NCBI GenBank assembly: GCA_013166835.1
Contig: JABLTI010000015.1
Coordinates: 1-64,000 of the forward strand
Direction: 5' to 3'
Length of the DNA: 64,000 nucleotides
Source of the DNA: Promethearchaeati archaeon
GTDB lineage: Archaea > Asgardarchaeota > Heimdallarchaeia > JABLTI01
Shown here: positions 1-7,393 of the stretch, piece by piece
Layout of the letters: every line of letters begins with the position of its first letter
Numbering within the stretch: position 1 is the stretch's first letter
The notes under the pieces: model-generated
The model's database searches: none
What the model was told of the DNA's origin: nothing
What the model saw: the letters and a program-made list of their open reading frames with translations, nothing else
Made by a program: the position numbers and the translations under genes

Positions 1-132
1 CAAATAATCCTCGAGAGCATGCTCTGCCATTTGTTCAGGAGTTAATGGATCATAAGTATATTTTCCTGGGAAAATTTGATCTGTGTTAATGTTCTGTTCT
101 GGGAAAATCCACATTTTACCTTTAAATTTCAT
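1..132 (-). CDS. leuD: 3-isopropylmalate dehydratase/homoaconitase small subunit, 5' part only
   Basis: This is the first 44 codons of the swivel-domain subunit of an aconitase-superfamily hydro-lyase. The start reads MKFKGKMWIFPEQNINTDQI and then FPGKY, which is the hallmark N-terminus of LeuD-type proteins (N-x-D/T-T-D-Q-I-x-P-G-x-Y). The small subunit pairs with the catalytic LeuC subunit to isomerise 2- and 3-isopropylmalate, or related homocitrate-type acids. The ATG overlaps the leuC stop in the form ATGA, so the two are translationally coupled, leuC first. The rest of the gene lies beyond the left edge. The substrate cannot be decided from this stub. Confidence 0.85.
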   Translation of the reverse strand, partial: MKFKGKMWIFPEQNINTDQIFPGKYTYDPLTPEQMAEHALEDYL

Positions 133-1394
133 GAGTAAACCTCCTTAGGTGGTTCCACGATTTTACCTTCAATGACTGAAGCTGCAACAGTAGCTGGACT
201 ACTTAGATAGATGCTTGTATCTTCTTTGCATCCCATTCGTCCTTTGAAGTTTCTATTTGCTGATGAGATAGCTGTTTCTCCAGGGGCAAGACACCCGCCA
301 TAAGCTCCTAAACAAGGTCCGCAACCCGGAATTGCTAATTCTCCGCCTGCTTCTATTAGGGTTTGAATTATGCCTTTACTCATTCCCTCAAGCAAAATTG
401 TTTGTGAAGCAGGATAAATGAGAAGTCTAACATTTTTCTTGATCTTTTTCCCTTTCAAGATTTTAGCTGCTGCTTCTAAATCATCAATTCGTCCATTTGT
501 GCAAGTTCCTAATAATCCGACATCTACCTCAATCTCTGGAAGTTCGGATATAGGAGATACATTATCTACATTATGTGGTTCTGAAACTACTGGAACGATT
601 TGATCTAAATCATAATCTTTCTCGAGTATATAAGGAGCATCTTTATCTGGTTGAATTTTCTTATAAGCATCTATTGCTCTATTTCTCAAATAATTATCAG
701 TAACTTCATCAGCTGGGAACATTCCAGCCTTCCCATCCATTTCAGCCACCATATTGCAAAGAGTAAGTCGCTCACTTATACTGAAATCTTTAGCTGCTTC
801 TCCATGGAATTCCACTGCTTTGTAACTTGCACCGTCGGATCTCATATCACCAATTATATGTAAAATTACATCTTTAGCGAATACGTTTTTCTTCAGTTTC
901 CCTTCAAGATTGAGTTTAATAGATTCCGGTATCTTTAACCATGTTTGACCAATAGCCCAAATACTGGCTGCTTCTGTTCTTCCTATTGGTATACCAGCTG
1001 CTCCAAGAGCTCCATGAGAAGTAGTATGAGAATCAGAACCAAGAATAATAACTCCCGGAATCACATGCCCCTCTTGTGGCAATACTTGATGGCAAATGCC
1101 AATACCGCAGTCATAAAAATGCTTGATTTTTTGCTCTTCAACAAATCCTCTGATTGCTTTATGATTTGCTGCTTTTTTCTCATCTGGTGGAGGAACTGCA
1201 TGATCTAAAGCTATGAAGATTTTTTCTGGATTCCAAACTTTTTTAGCTCCCATTGAATAGAATTTCTTCATTATAGCTGCAGAATTATCATGCGTTAAAA
1301 TTCTATGTGGTTCAACAAAGACTATTGAACCTTCTTCTGGTTCCTCTATTCCTGTTACGTTGCTAATTATTTTTTGAAATAGTGTTTGACCCAT
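129..1394 (-). CDS. leuC: 3-isopropylmalate dehydratase/homoaconitase large subunit
   Basis: This 421-residue protein has the length usual for archaeal LeuC-type large subunits. It carries the aconitase-family cluster ligands: a Cys in the CTNGRID motif near residue 300 and a GCGPC motif near residue 358 followed by the typical GGCLAPGE segment. GSDSHTTSHGALG near residue 120 is the substrate-binding signature. The enzyme binds a [4Fe-4S] cluster and interconverts isopropylmalates (leucine synthesis) or homologous acids; family members also act as homoaconitase or dimethylmalate dehydratase, so substrate is inferred only. It sits directly upstream of the small subunit with a 4-bp overlap. A second, full-length aconitase is encoded near 45 kb, so this one is probably not the TCA enzyme. 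Confidence 0.88.
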   Translation of the reverse strand: MGQTLFQKIISNVTGIEEPEEGSIVFVEPHRILTHDNSAAIMKKFYSMGAKKVWNPEKIFIALDHAVPPPDEKKAANHKAIRGFVEEQKIKHFYDCGIGICHQVLPQEGHVIPGVIILGSDSHTTSHGALGAAGIPIGRTEAASIWAIGQTWLKIPESIKLNLEGKLKKNVFAKDVILHIIGDMRSDGASYKAVEFHGEAAKDFSISERLTLCNMVAEMDGKAGMFPADEVTDNYLRNRAIDAYKKIQPDKDAPYILEKDYDLDQIVPVVSEPHNVDNVSPISELPEIEVDVGLLGTCTNGRIDDLEAAAKILKGKKIKKNVRLLIYPASQTILLEGMSKGIIQTLIEAGGELAIPGCGPCLGAYGGCLAPGETAISSANRNFKGRMGCKEDTSIYLSSPATVAASVIEGKIVEPPKEVYS

Positions 1395-1560
1395 CGTATA
1401 CCAACCACTGAACCAAAGATTGAAAACATCTTTGCTTGTTTGTCGTTGATAAATGTATTGTTGAGCTTTGCCTTTTCATTTTTCCCTAAATAATTTTTTA
1501 ATTTCCATATACATAGTCTTAAATATGTCGGCGTATGTATAATAAATGTAATTGTATGTA

Positions 1561-1586
1561 TTTAGTCAGCTGTGCATTTGACTAAA
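1561..1586 (+). promoter_or_regulatory. Inverted repeat upstream of the small gene at 1610
   Basis: TTTAGTCA (1561-1568) and TGACTAAA (1579-1586) form a perfect 8-bp inverted repeat with a 10-base spacer, ending 23 bases before the GTG start at 1610. A second, looser one (ATACATA 1509-1515 and TATGTAT 1534-1540) lies just upstream. Either could be an operator or a 5' UTR hairpin; the sequence alone does not decide. Confidence 0.4.
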
Positions 1587-1609
1587 AACAAACAAAGAGG
1601 TGAAAAAAA

Positions 1610-1834
1610 GTGAAAAATACTGTCAATGCATCTAATCTGGAAGCTGTAAAATCTTTAACTGAAATGGAATTAAATCTTCAATATGCAATAGATGATTTGA
1701 TTGATGAAGCAGAAGATCAATCAAAGATTGTCACTCAACATGTCTCCATGATAATTACTCAATTGGCTATGGTTGCTGCTTCACTTAGAGTCAAGAAGCA
1801 ACAAAAAATCAAGAAAATAAATAGTCCAATTTAA
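1610..1834 (+). CDS. Small helical protein of unknown function
   Basis: This is a 74-residue reading frame with a GTG start preceded by AGAGGTGA at 1596-1603, a good archaeal ribosome-binding site. The protein is acidic in its middle (DDLIDEAEDQSKI), probably entirely alpha-helical, and ends in a lysine-rich tail (KKQQKIKKINS). No domain is recognised and no signal peptide or clear membrane segment is present. It stands alone between leuC (minus strand) and the convergent 469-residue gene, behind a stretch with inverted repeats that could regulate it. The good ribosome-binding site and normal codon use argue for a real gene. It could be a small DNA- or protein-binding regulator, but nothing shows this directly. 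Confidence 0.55.
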   Translation: MKNTVNASNLEAVKSLTEMELNLQYAIDDLIDEAEDQSKIVTQHVSMIITQLAMVAASLRVKKQQKIKKINSPI

Positions 1835-1888
1835 GTTTAGAAAATATTGAACGAGAAATTCCCATTTTTTTCTTCTAATTTTCTTTCA

Positions 1889-3298
1889 TTATTTATCACG
1901 AGGTGAGATGAAAGTCTTTCCACCTATAAAAACGATTTGGGCAGCAATTTCTTGTTTGTTAATTAATTCATAGATAATTTGAATGGTTCTATTATCATCA
2001 TCATTGAAAAACGAGCTTAAAATGTCTATGGGAAGAATTGACACCTGAGCTAGAACATCATTAATTTGTAGTTTAATCATCTTTTGGATTATCTGATTGG
2101 AAAATTGATAGCCTAATTTAGGATCCACAATATCAGATATTTCTTTTATGTTTCCACTATTAAATTGCTTGAGTATTTTTGCTATTGATTCAATGAATGG
2201 TTTCTCAAAGGTATTCTCTAGCTGCGGGGAATCTAAAAACGCTTTCCATTCTGATTGCTTAAATGCTGTAAGCAAAGAATAAGAAATTATTATGGCATTA
2301 TAATTTTTCAAAAATTGAGCAAATTCTTGAGCATCTTCTTTCTTCTTAATTATACTCTTCAAATAATAATAGATTAAAATATCTTGTACGTGGAAATTGT
2401 TTACGAAAATTTTCAAGTTAAGATTATGTATTCTATTCCTTGTGATATTTTTACAGATTTTGCGTTTAATTATTAGTTTGTCAAAAAAGCTTTGGAAGTT
2501 TACTTGTAATATGTTACTATTTGCATTTGTTGCTGTTCTTGTCAAGTAGCTTGTGATCAATTGTTCTACATCTTTACTAGGCTCATTATACAATGATTCT
2601 AAACCTTCCCGAAAGTAAGGAACTAATAATAGATGGCTACTTTCTGAGAGATAATTAAGAATTGTTGCTGTTATATTTCTTATAATCAGATCTGCTTCAG
2701 CCATATTAGCTACAAGTAATTGTACAGCTTTTTTCGCAAAACTCTTGTTTACCGTTAACGTTTTCACAAATTCTACAATACGAACATTTCGAATTTGTGT
2801 ATCCGTTTCTTCAAGAATAGATTGAAAGGAATCATTAAATTGCTCTATATGTTGACTTTTTGCTTTTTTCCCAGATTTTGTTGAGGTTTTCTTACTAGCT
2901 TTCTTAATTACTTCTTGTTTCTCAGTAATAGTTACTTGCTCAACAGGAACTGCTTCTATTATCTCTCCATGCTTTCCAATTTCGGAACTATCCGTAATTT
3001 CATCCGGTATTTCAAAAGTAACTATATCTTCTATAGCTATTGGTTGAATTTCAAACAATTTTTTTAATAAAATTACTTCTCCAATGTTTTTGATCAATTG
3101 TATTGGTATAGTTTCCTTAACAACAAAATCACTATCAAGTTTTGTTTTGATAGCAATTTTCATTCGCAGTTTCTTTTTATCATCCTCAAAAACACCTACA
3201 CATTTTGCTAGTATGTGGCCATTTGGATCCACAATAGATTTTCCAATGAGATTCTCTTCAGAAATTTCCTCATCTTTTGGTGTTTTTGAACGAATCAT
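1889..3298 (-). CDS. PRC-barrel-like N-terminus plus large helical domain, function unknown
   Basis: This is a 469-residue cytosolic protein. Residues about 10-95 (from EENLIGKSIVDPNGHILAKC) read like a PRC-barrel beta domain, with the typical G-x-D-G/I-G-x-V rhythm. Residues 130-160 form a Lys/Ser-rich, low-complexity linker, and the remaining 300 residues are predominantly helical with repeated Leu/Ile patterns reminiscent of HEAT/armadillo-like stacks, though I cannot assign a family. PRC barrels occur in archaeal CdvA and in RNA-maturation proteins, so a scaffolding role is possible but unproven. It is divergent from the 503-residue gene at 3507, with about 210 bases of shared upstream sequence. 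Start chosen at the first ATG of the frame. Confidence 0.6.
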   Translation of the reverse strand: MIRSKTPKDEEISEENLIGKSIVDPNGHILAKCVGVFEDDKKKLRMKIAIKTKLDSDFVVKETIPIQLIKNIGEVILLKKLFEIQPIAIEDIVTFEIPDEITDSSEIGKHGEIIEAVPVEQVTITEKQEVIKKASKKTSTKSGKKAKSQHIEQFNDSFQSILEETDTQIRNVRIVEFVKTLTVNKSFAKKAVQLLVANMAEADLIIRNITATILNYLSESSHLLLVPYFREGLESLYNEPSKDVEQLITSYLTRTATNANSNILQVNFQSFFDKLIIKRKICKNITRNRIHNLNLKIFVNNFHVQDILIYYYLKSIIKKKEDAQEFAQFLKNYNAIIISYSLLTAFKQSEWKAFLDSPQLENTFEKPFIESIAKILKQFNSGNIKEISDIVDPKLGYQFSNQIIQKMIKLQINDVLAQVSILPIDILSSFFNDDDNRTIQIIYELINKQEIAAQIVFIGGKTFISPRDK

Positions 3299-3483
3299 TC
3301 ACATTCACATTTTAATGAATCTTTTTTCAATGAGTGACTAAAGAATTTCAAACAAAGATGCATCTTATAAAATCTATAATTGCTATAAAATCCTTTATTC
3401 CCAACTTTAAATTTGGGAAATTATGATTATTTAATGTATTGACTCGAGATAATTTACTAGAATAATGGAGATTCCCTCTAAAA

Positions 3484-3491
3484 TTTATATA
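3484..3491 (+). promoter_or_regulatory. TATA box of the 503-residue gene
   Basis: TTTATATA lies 16-23 bases before the ATG at 3507. The short distance and absence of a purine-rich ribosome-binding site suggest a leaderless or nearly leaderless transcript. Confidence 0.5.
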
Positions 3492-3506
3492 CTGAAATCG
3501 TAACAT

Positions 3507-5018
3507 ATGTTTAGAATGTTAGAACTGTCTCCTTATCTAATTGTTGCTGTTTTCAACCAGATAAAAAATAATAGAGGTATTTCTGAAAGTGAAATAATTA
3601 CACATTTGCTGAAAAAGACAGGTTTGGAATCTGAGAGAATTAAGGAGTCAATAATCAAGTCCATTAAATTTTTACTGGAATCAAAACTTATTTCTGTATT
3701 ACCAGGAGAAAAAAAGAAATACAAAAAAGTGGATCGTGCAAAATTATCCATTTCCGATTCTATAACAAATGGGTTCACAAGAAAAGCAAAGGAAATTGCT
3801 AGAAGAACTGTCTCTTCAGTTCCTGGCGATAAGATCCGAGCAGCTTTACTTGGAAAGAAAGTATCGGATTGCATTTTAGCTGATAATCCTTTTGCAATAA
3901 AATGCTACTCACCAATAGGTTCCATTGAATACCAATTCGAGTTAAGAGATTTGGATTCTGAAAAAGAAATTACTGAACTTATTAAAAAACTGGATAAACT
4001 ACCAAATTTCCAAATTATATACGATTCACCTATCATAGAAAACCTTGATTTGAAATTTACTTTTCCAAAGGATAAACTTATTTCTGCTTCTGATGCAAGT
4101 CGATATACTGTCCCTGTAAAGAGTCCAATAGCAACAAATGATCTTTCTCGTAGTCGGCAATTAATATTCACTGTAGCATCAGCAAGTCGTTGGGTAGGAA
4201 AATTTTCGTCAGAGGGTCCGGAAGGCGAATTCATCAGTATTCCTGATTTGGTAGATATTGATGACAGTTTTGGATATGGTGCTGTAGAAGAAATCACTAC
4301 TTTACAACAACAAGATTTTGTTGCTGATCAGAATTTTGCTCAATCATATTTCCAAATGGAACGAATGCATAATGAAATAGATTTGTTAGGTTTCGATGAA
4401 CAACCAACCCATTATCATATACGCGATGGTCCAATTGTACCTCATAGTTATCGTGATCCAAAATTCTATGAAGCCTTAAGCCAGTCCAAGCGATTAGTAG
4501 ATATTGCCTTACATAGAAATATTCTGTATTTTGGTTTTGTAAAATATTCAGCAGATAAAGCCCTAACATCTTTCATAAATAGTGTAATTTTTAGCAATAT
4601 TCTCAAAGGATCAGTTCCAGAGAATTTCTGGAGTGATTTTGGATTATTAAGTCAAATTCTGGAAGACAAAGATGTAACTGTACCAATTATTAGACTTGAT
4701 AGAGGATTCGATGATCAACAAAGAAAGTGTTTAGTTCCCTACATGAGCTTCTATTTAAAAATATTTGATTGGGTGTCGCGAATTGATATTCCTTGGATGA
4801 TTTGCAAAACAGATCCGATTGGCTATAGAAACCGTGTTGCACAACTTGTATACTCTTTATCATCAATTGAGTATTCCAAACCAGGAACCCCTCAAATTGT
4901 TCCTTTTCCGATAGCTATGGTAGATGAAATGGCAAGAATTGTGGCTCGGAATTTTATAGATATATCAATAAAACAATTCTATGAGGAGCTAGGTCATCTA
5001 ATAGATGATTCCAAATGA
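3507..5018 (+). CDS. Unknown 503-residue protein with a winged-helix-like N-terminus
   Basis: I do not recognise the family. Residues 1-75 look like a winged-helix fold: helical start, ISESEIITHLLKKTG as helix-turn-helix, then a basic strand region (GEKKKYKKVD). The remaining part is mixed alpha/beta without membrane segments, cysteine clusters or a nucleotide-binding motif that I can identify. A conserved-looking aromatic/proline-rich stretch (residues 285-325) follows a central acidic region. The gene has a TATA box close to its start and is divergent from the PRC-barrel-like gene, so the pair may be co-regulated. A regulatory or structural DNA-associated role is a guess based only on the N-terminus. 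Confidence 0.6.
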   Translation: MFRMLELSPYLIVAVFNQIKNNRGISESEIITHLLKKTGLESERIKESIIKSIKFLLESKLISVLPGEKKKYKKVDRAKLSISDSITNGFTRKAKEIARRTVSSVPGDKIRAALLGKKVSDCILADNPFAIKCYSPIGSIEYQFELRDLDSEKEITELIKKLDKLPNFQIIYDSPIIENLDLKFTFPKDKLISASDASRYTVPVKSPIATNDLSRSRQLIFTVASASRWVGKFSSEGPEGEFISIPDLVDIDDSFGYGAVEEITTLQQQDFVADQNFAQSYFQMERMHNEIDLLGFDEQPTHYHIRDGPIVPHSYRDPKFYEALSQSKRLVDIALHRNILYFGFVKYSADKALTSFINSVIFSNILKGSVPENFWSDFGLLSQILEDKDVTVPIIRLDRGFDDQQRKCLVPYMSFYLKIFDWVSRIDIPWMICKTDPIGYRNRVAQLVYSLSSIEYSKPGTPQIVPFPIAMVDEMARIVARNFIDISIKQFYEELGHLIDDSK

Positions 5019-5045
5019 TTATTCATTTAATAAAATTCGGTTGTT

Positions 5046-5405
5046 TTAAGTAGCAGTAAAAATCCACGCAATCCCAAGAAGTAGGAACAAAATAGCTGGA
5101 ATAACAATTGAGGTGATAATCATAAAGTCTCTTTTATCGCGTTTCTCTTTGAACTCTTGATAAGCATCATAATCAAGATAGAATTTATCCTCACTAGTGT
5201 CAATTTGGAGAATTATGTCGTTTTGGATTAAATGCTCAAATCTGCTTTCATAAAGATTTAAATCTAATCCTAAATGACCAAACTCTATTGATGTATCATT
5301 TGTCAATGCATCCATCATTACAAATTGTTCAATAATGTGTCTTGTTTTTGGTTTGATCTTTGTTTTGGAAAATTCCTCATCCAAAGAATCGGTGTCGTCA
5401 GTCAT
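5046..5405 (-). CDS. Small tail-anchored membrane protein
   Basis: This is a 119-residue protein with one hydrophobic segment at the extreme C-terminus (MIITSIVIPAILFLLLGIAW) after a basic EKRDKRD stretch, so it is probably tail-anchored with its N-terminal domain in the cytosol. The soluble part (residues 20-85) has a helix-rich, winged-helix-like pattern ending in a beta pair. An ATG at 5405 is chosen over the GTG codons at 5417-5420 because GGTGA lies 8 bases upstream of it. It follows the regulator gene ending at 5431 after about 25 bases on the same strand, so the two are probably cotranscribed. Its function is unknown; the linkage suggests a membrane partner of the transcription factor. 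Confidence 0.55.
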   Translation of the reverse strand: MTDDTDSLDEEFSKTKIKPKTRHIIEQFVMMDALTNDTSIEFGHLGLDLNLYESRFEHLIQNDIILQIDTSEDKFYLDYDAYQEFKEKRDKRDFMIITSIVIPAILFLLLGIAWIFTAT

Positions 5406-5430
5406 GGAACCGTTCACCACTCATAAACAA

Positions 5431-6072
5431 TTACTTAGTAAAGCATTTGATCATTTCTTGATAAATCTCTGGATGCTCTCCAATATATGCAAGCCAACAA
5501 ACAGTATCTAAAATATATTTTGTTGCACGAACATCGAAAGTTGCTACAAGATCTAGGATTTCAGGATTACTAATATTATTGATTTTTTCTATATCAATAC
5601 GCTTCTTTTGTGTTGTTTCATCATAGAATTTTCTAAAGCAAGCTTCGTCAAATTTTTTGAAACTTAATAATTGACAAGTGATACGTCCAACTACTGTGAA
5701 ATAGTCATCTACCTTATCTTCCTCTTCATCACCAGATAAATCTAAAGCAATATAGAATACCTTTGCTGTTCGTGAATAGAGTGTCAAAGTTTTAATGTGA
5801 CTTTCAGAGTAAGTGATTATTCTTTTCCCAGCTTCCATTACTAAATGAGCTTTTTTCAATCGATTTAGGTAACCATAAATGGTTTTATCCGATTTCTGAG
5901 CATTAACTGTTTTGAATGCTTCTTTGATATCTTCAAAAGTCAATGGACCATTTAAGAGAAAGTTTAGAAGTAATTCACAATTTTTATCATCTTGTAAGCA
6001 TTTAACACTATCAAGATCATAGATAGTTTTCACAAGTTTTTCTTTATTTATGATGACATCTTGCGTTTCCAT
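5431..6072 (-). CDS. Winged-helix transcription regulator, copy 1
   Basis: This 213-residue protein has a DNA-binding winged helix in its first 90 residues: a helix at LLLNFLLNGPLTFEDIKEAF, a recognition region near KSDKTIYGYLNRLKKAHLV, and a beta wing (EAGKRIITYS). It resembles ArsR-type or other archaeal wHTH regulators. The C-terminal 110 residues are acidic and helical, ending in a segment (DTVCWLAYIGEHPEIYQEMIKCF) shared with the neighbour at 6212. The two proteins align along their full length, so they arose by tandem duplication. The start ATG is preceded by GGTGTCAAA. No ligand-binding residues can be named. Confidence 0.72.
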   Translation of the reverse strand: METQDVIINKEKLVKTIYDLDSVKCLQDDKNCELLLNFLLNGPLTFEDIKEAFKTVNAQKSDKTIYGYLNRLKKAHLVMEAGKRIITYSESHIKTLTLYSRTAKVFYIALDLSGDEEEDKVDDYFTVVGRITCQLLSFKKFDEACFRKFYDETTQKKRIDIEKINNISNPEILDLVATFDVRATKYILDTVCWLAYIGEHPEIYQEMIKCFTK

Positions 6073-6211
6073 TTTGACACCGTGTAATATTTAGAATACT
6101 GTCTTATATTTTTTTCATATAAACTAGAATATACTGTAGTTTTTTTCAGAACGAATCTTGAAAAAAATAGACTGTTGTCCAATTACAAAGACTTGTTCTA
6201 TTGATAGATTG

Positions 6212-6850
6212 TTATCTAAAGCATTTACTCAATTCTTTGAAAAATTCAGGATGCTCTTCAAATAATAGGATCCATCCAGTAAAATCCAGAACAGGATACA
6301 ATTCGTGGATTTCAAAATCTTGAATTAAACTAAGAATTTTATCACTATTTACATTTTCAAAAAATTCTTTCATTATTTGATTCCTTTGCTTATAGATGAC
6401 ATCCATTTTACCTTTCAAGCAATCTAAATCTGCGGAATCTCTATGACCCAATCTTTCCTTCAAAATTTCATTTACAAGTTCAAGAGATCTTCTTTCAATC
6501 TTGTCTTGTTGTTCATAGAATTTTATAGGAGCGAAAATAATCTTGGATACTCGAGCAAATAGTGTTTGAGTTTTAATTTGGTTAGCTTGATCAGAAAAGA
6601 TCCTTTTACCCGCTTCAATTACTAAACCTGCTTTTTTGAGCTTGCCTAAATAACGATAAATGCTTTTATCGGATTTCTCATTGCCTGATTTTTCAAATGC
6701 AATCTCTAGCTCTTCTACAGTTAATGGTCCCTTAAACAAGAAATGTAATACTTGTCTGTGGTTTGTTTCAGATAAAAGCTCTTCAATCTCATCCCCAGTG
6801 AAAACTTGCACTACTTTTTGTTGATTAGTTATTATGTCTCTAAAAGTCAT
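6212..6850 (-). CDS. Winged-helix transcription regulator, copy 2
   Basis: This 212-residue protein is a paralog of the next gene downstream (5431-6072). Shared features are GPLT-x-E-(D/E)-(I/L)-x-x-AF in helix 2, KSDK(T/S)IY-x-YL-x-(R/K)LKKA in the recognition helix, EAGKRI in the wing and EHPE(I/F)-x-(Q/K)E-x-x-KCF at the C-terminus. GGAAAGAG lies directly before the ATG. About 140 bases separate the copies, including a T-rich stretch, so each may have its own promoter. Two near-equal regulators suggest heterodimers or two ligands for related operators. Confidence 0.72.
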   Translation of the reverse strand: MTFRDIITNQQKVVQVFTGDEIEELLSETNHRQVLHFLFKGPLTVEELEIAFEKSGNEKSDKSIYRYLGKLKKAGLVIEAGKRIFSDQANQIKTQTLFARVSKIIFAPIKFYEQQDKIERRSLELVNEILKERLGHRDSADLDCLKGKMDVIYKQRNQIMKEFFENVNSDKILSLIQDFEIHELYPVLDFTGWILLFEEHPEFFKELSKCFR

Positions 6851-7071
6851 CTCTTTCCAACCATTAACTTTAGTTTTAACTTTTCACATCTTCTAATTTA
6901 TTTCATATATATAGTAAATTATTAGTCTAACTTTAACAAACAAATATCTTATTGATGCTTGAAAATCATTTTTTCCAAGTTAATCAACTTAATCCGCTAG
7001 ATTTGTCTGTTTTCTTGGTCTGAAATTTTTTCTTTGCTATAATATAAGGAAATCTAAGATTTATAAGAATA

Positions 7072-7275
7072 TTTATAACCATAAATATAGACTATACTCT
7101 CAAGGATTTGAGAATGGTGTTCACTTCATTCTCAAAAACGATCACCCTTTCCTCAAGAGGTTCGTTGAATAAGGTATGAATCACCAGGGAACCAATAACC
7201 GAAAAAGTAATGCTTAATCACCAACAATTCGGTTCTTCCTTCTGATTTGGTTCTCTTGTGATTCCTAATTTTTAT
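7072..7275 (+). ncRNA. Candidate structured non-coding RNA with three hairpins
   Basis: A TTTATAA box (7072-7078) is followed by three helices in a gene-free stretch. Helix 1 pairs TTTGAGAATG (7107-7116) with CATTCTCAAA (7127-7136), perfect over 10 bp. Helix 2 pairs AACGA (7137-7141) with TCGTT (7162-7166) and encloses the hairpin CCTCAAGAGG (7151-7160). Helix 3 pairs 7178-7195 with 7247-7264 (16 of 18 positions) and encloses AACCGAA (7197-7203) with TTCGGTT (7228-7234). A T-rich run follows at 7268. The hexamer ATCACC, also the archaeal anti-Shine-Dalgarno core, occurs three times (7141, 7180, 7217). No known RNA family is recognised. It could instead be a 5' leader of the acylase gene, but a separate TATA-like box lies at 7325. 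Ends are approximate. Confidence 0.5.
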
Positions 7276-7324
7276 TTCTTAATTTCATCTTGCATATTAT
7301 AGCATAAGTAAAAACAAGGAACAT

Positions 7325-7331
7325 TTTTATA
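7325..7331 (+). promoter_or_regulatory. Likely TATA box of the acylase operon
   Basis: TTTTATA at 7325-7331 lies about 63 bases before the TTG start at 7394, consistent with a short leader of 30-40 bases. GGAGATAG at 7382-7389 serves as ribosome-binding site and supports the TTG start. Confidence 0.4.
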
Positions 7332-7393
7332 CACGACAAAAATAATCATAGTGTTTCTTAAATTTGTGAATAAATATTTTTGGAGATAGTTAT

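Noticed and set aside
129-1394. TCA-cycle aconitase
   Set aside because: The two-subunit layout with 421 residues and the LeuD-type partner fits isopropylmalate or homoaconitate dehydratase; the single-chain aconitase at 44835 fills the TCA role.
4297-4569. Minus-strand frame of 90 codons inside the 503-residue gene
   Set aside because: It lies fully within a good plus-strand gene and has no family likeness; a shadow frame.
7141-7265. tRNA gene in the spacer before the acylase gene
   Set aside because: GGTTCG at 7159 recalls a T-loop, but there is no acceptor stem, no anticodon arm of correct length and no D-loop at fitting distance; the pairing fits three larger hairpins instead.
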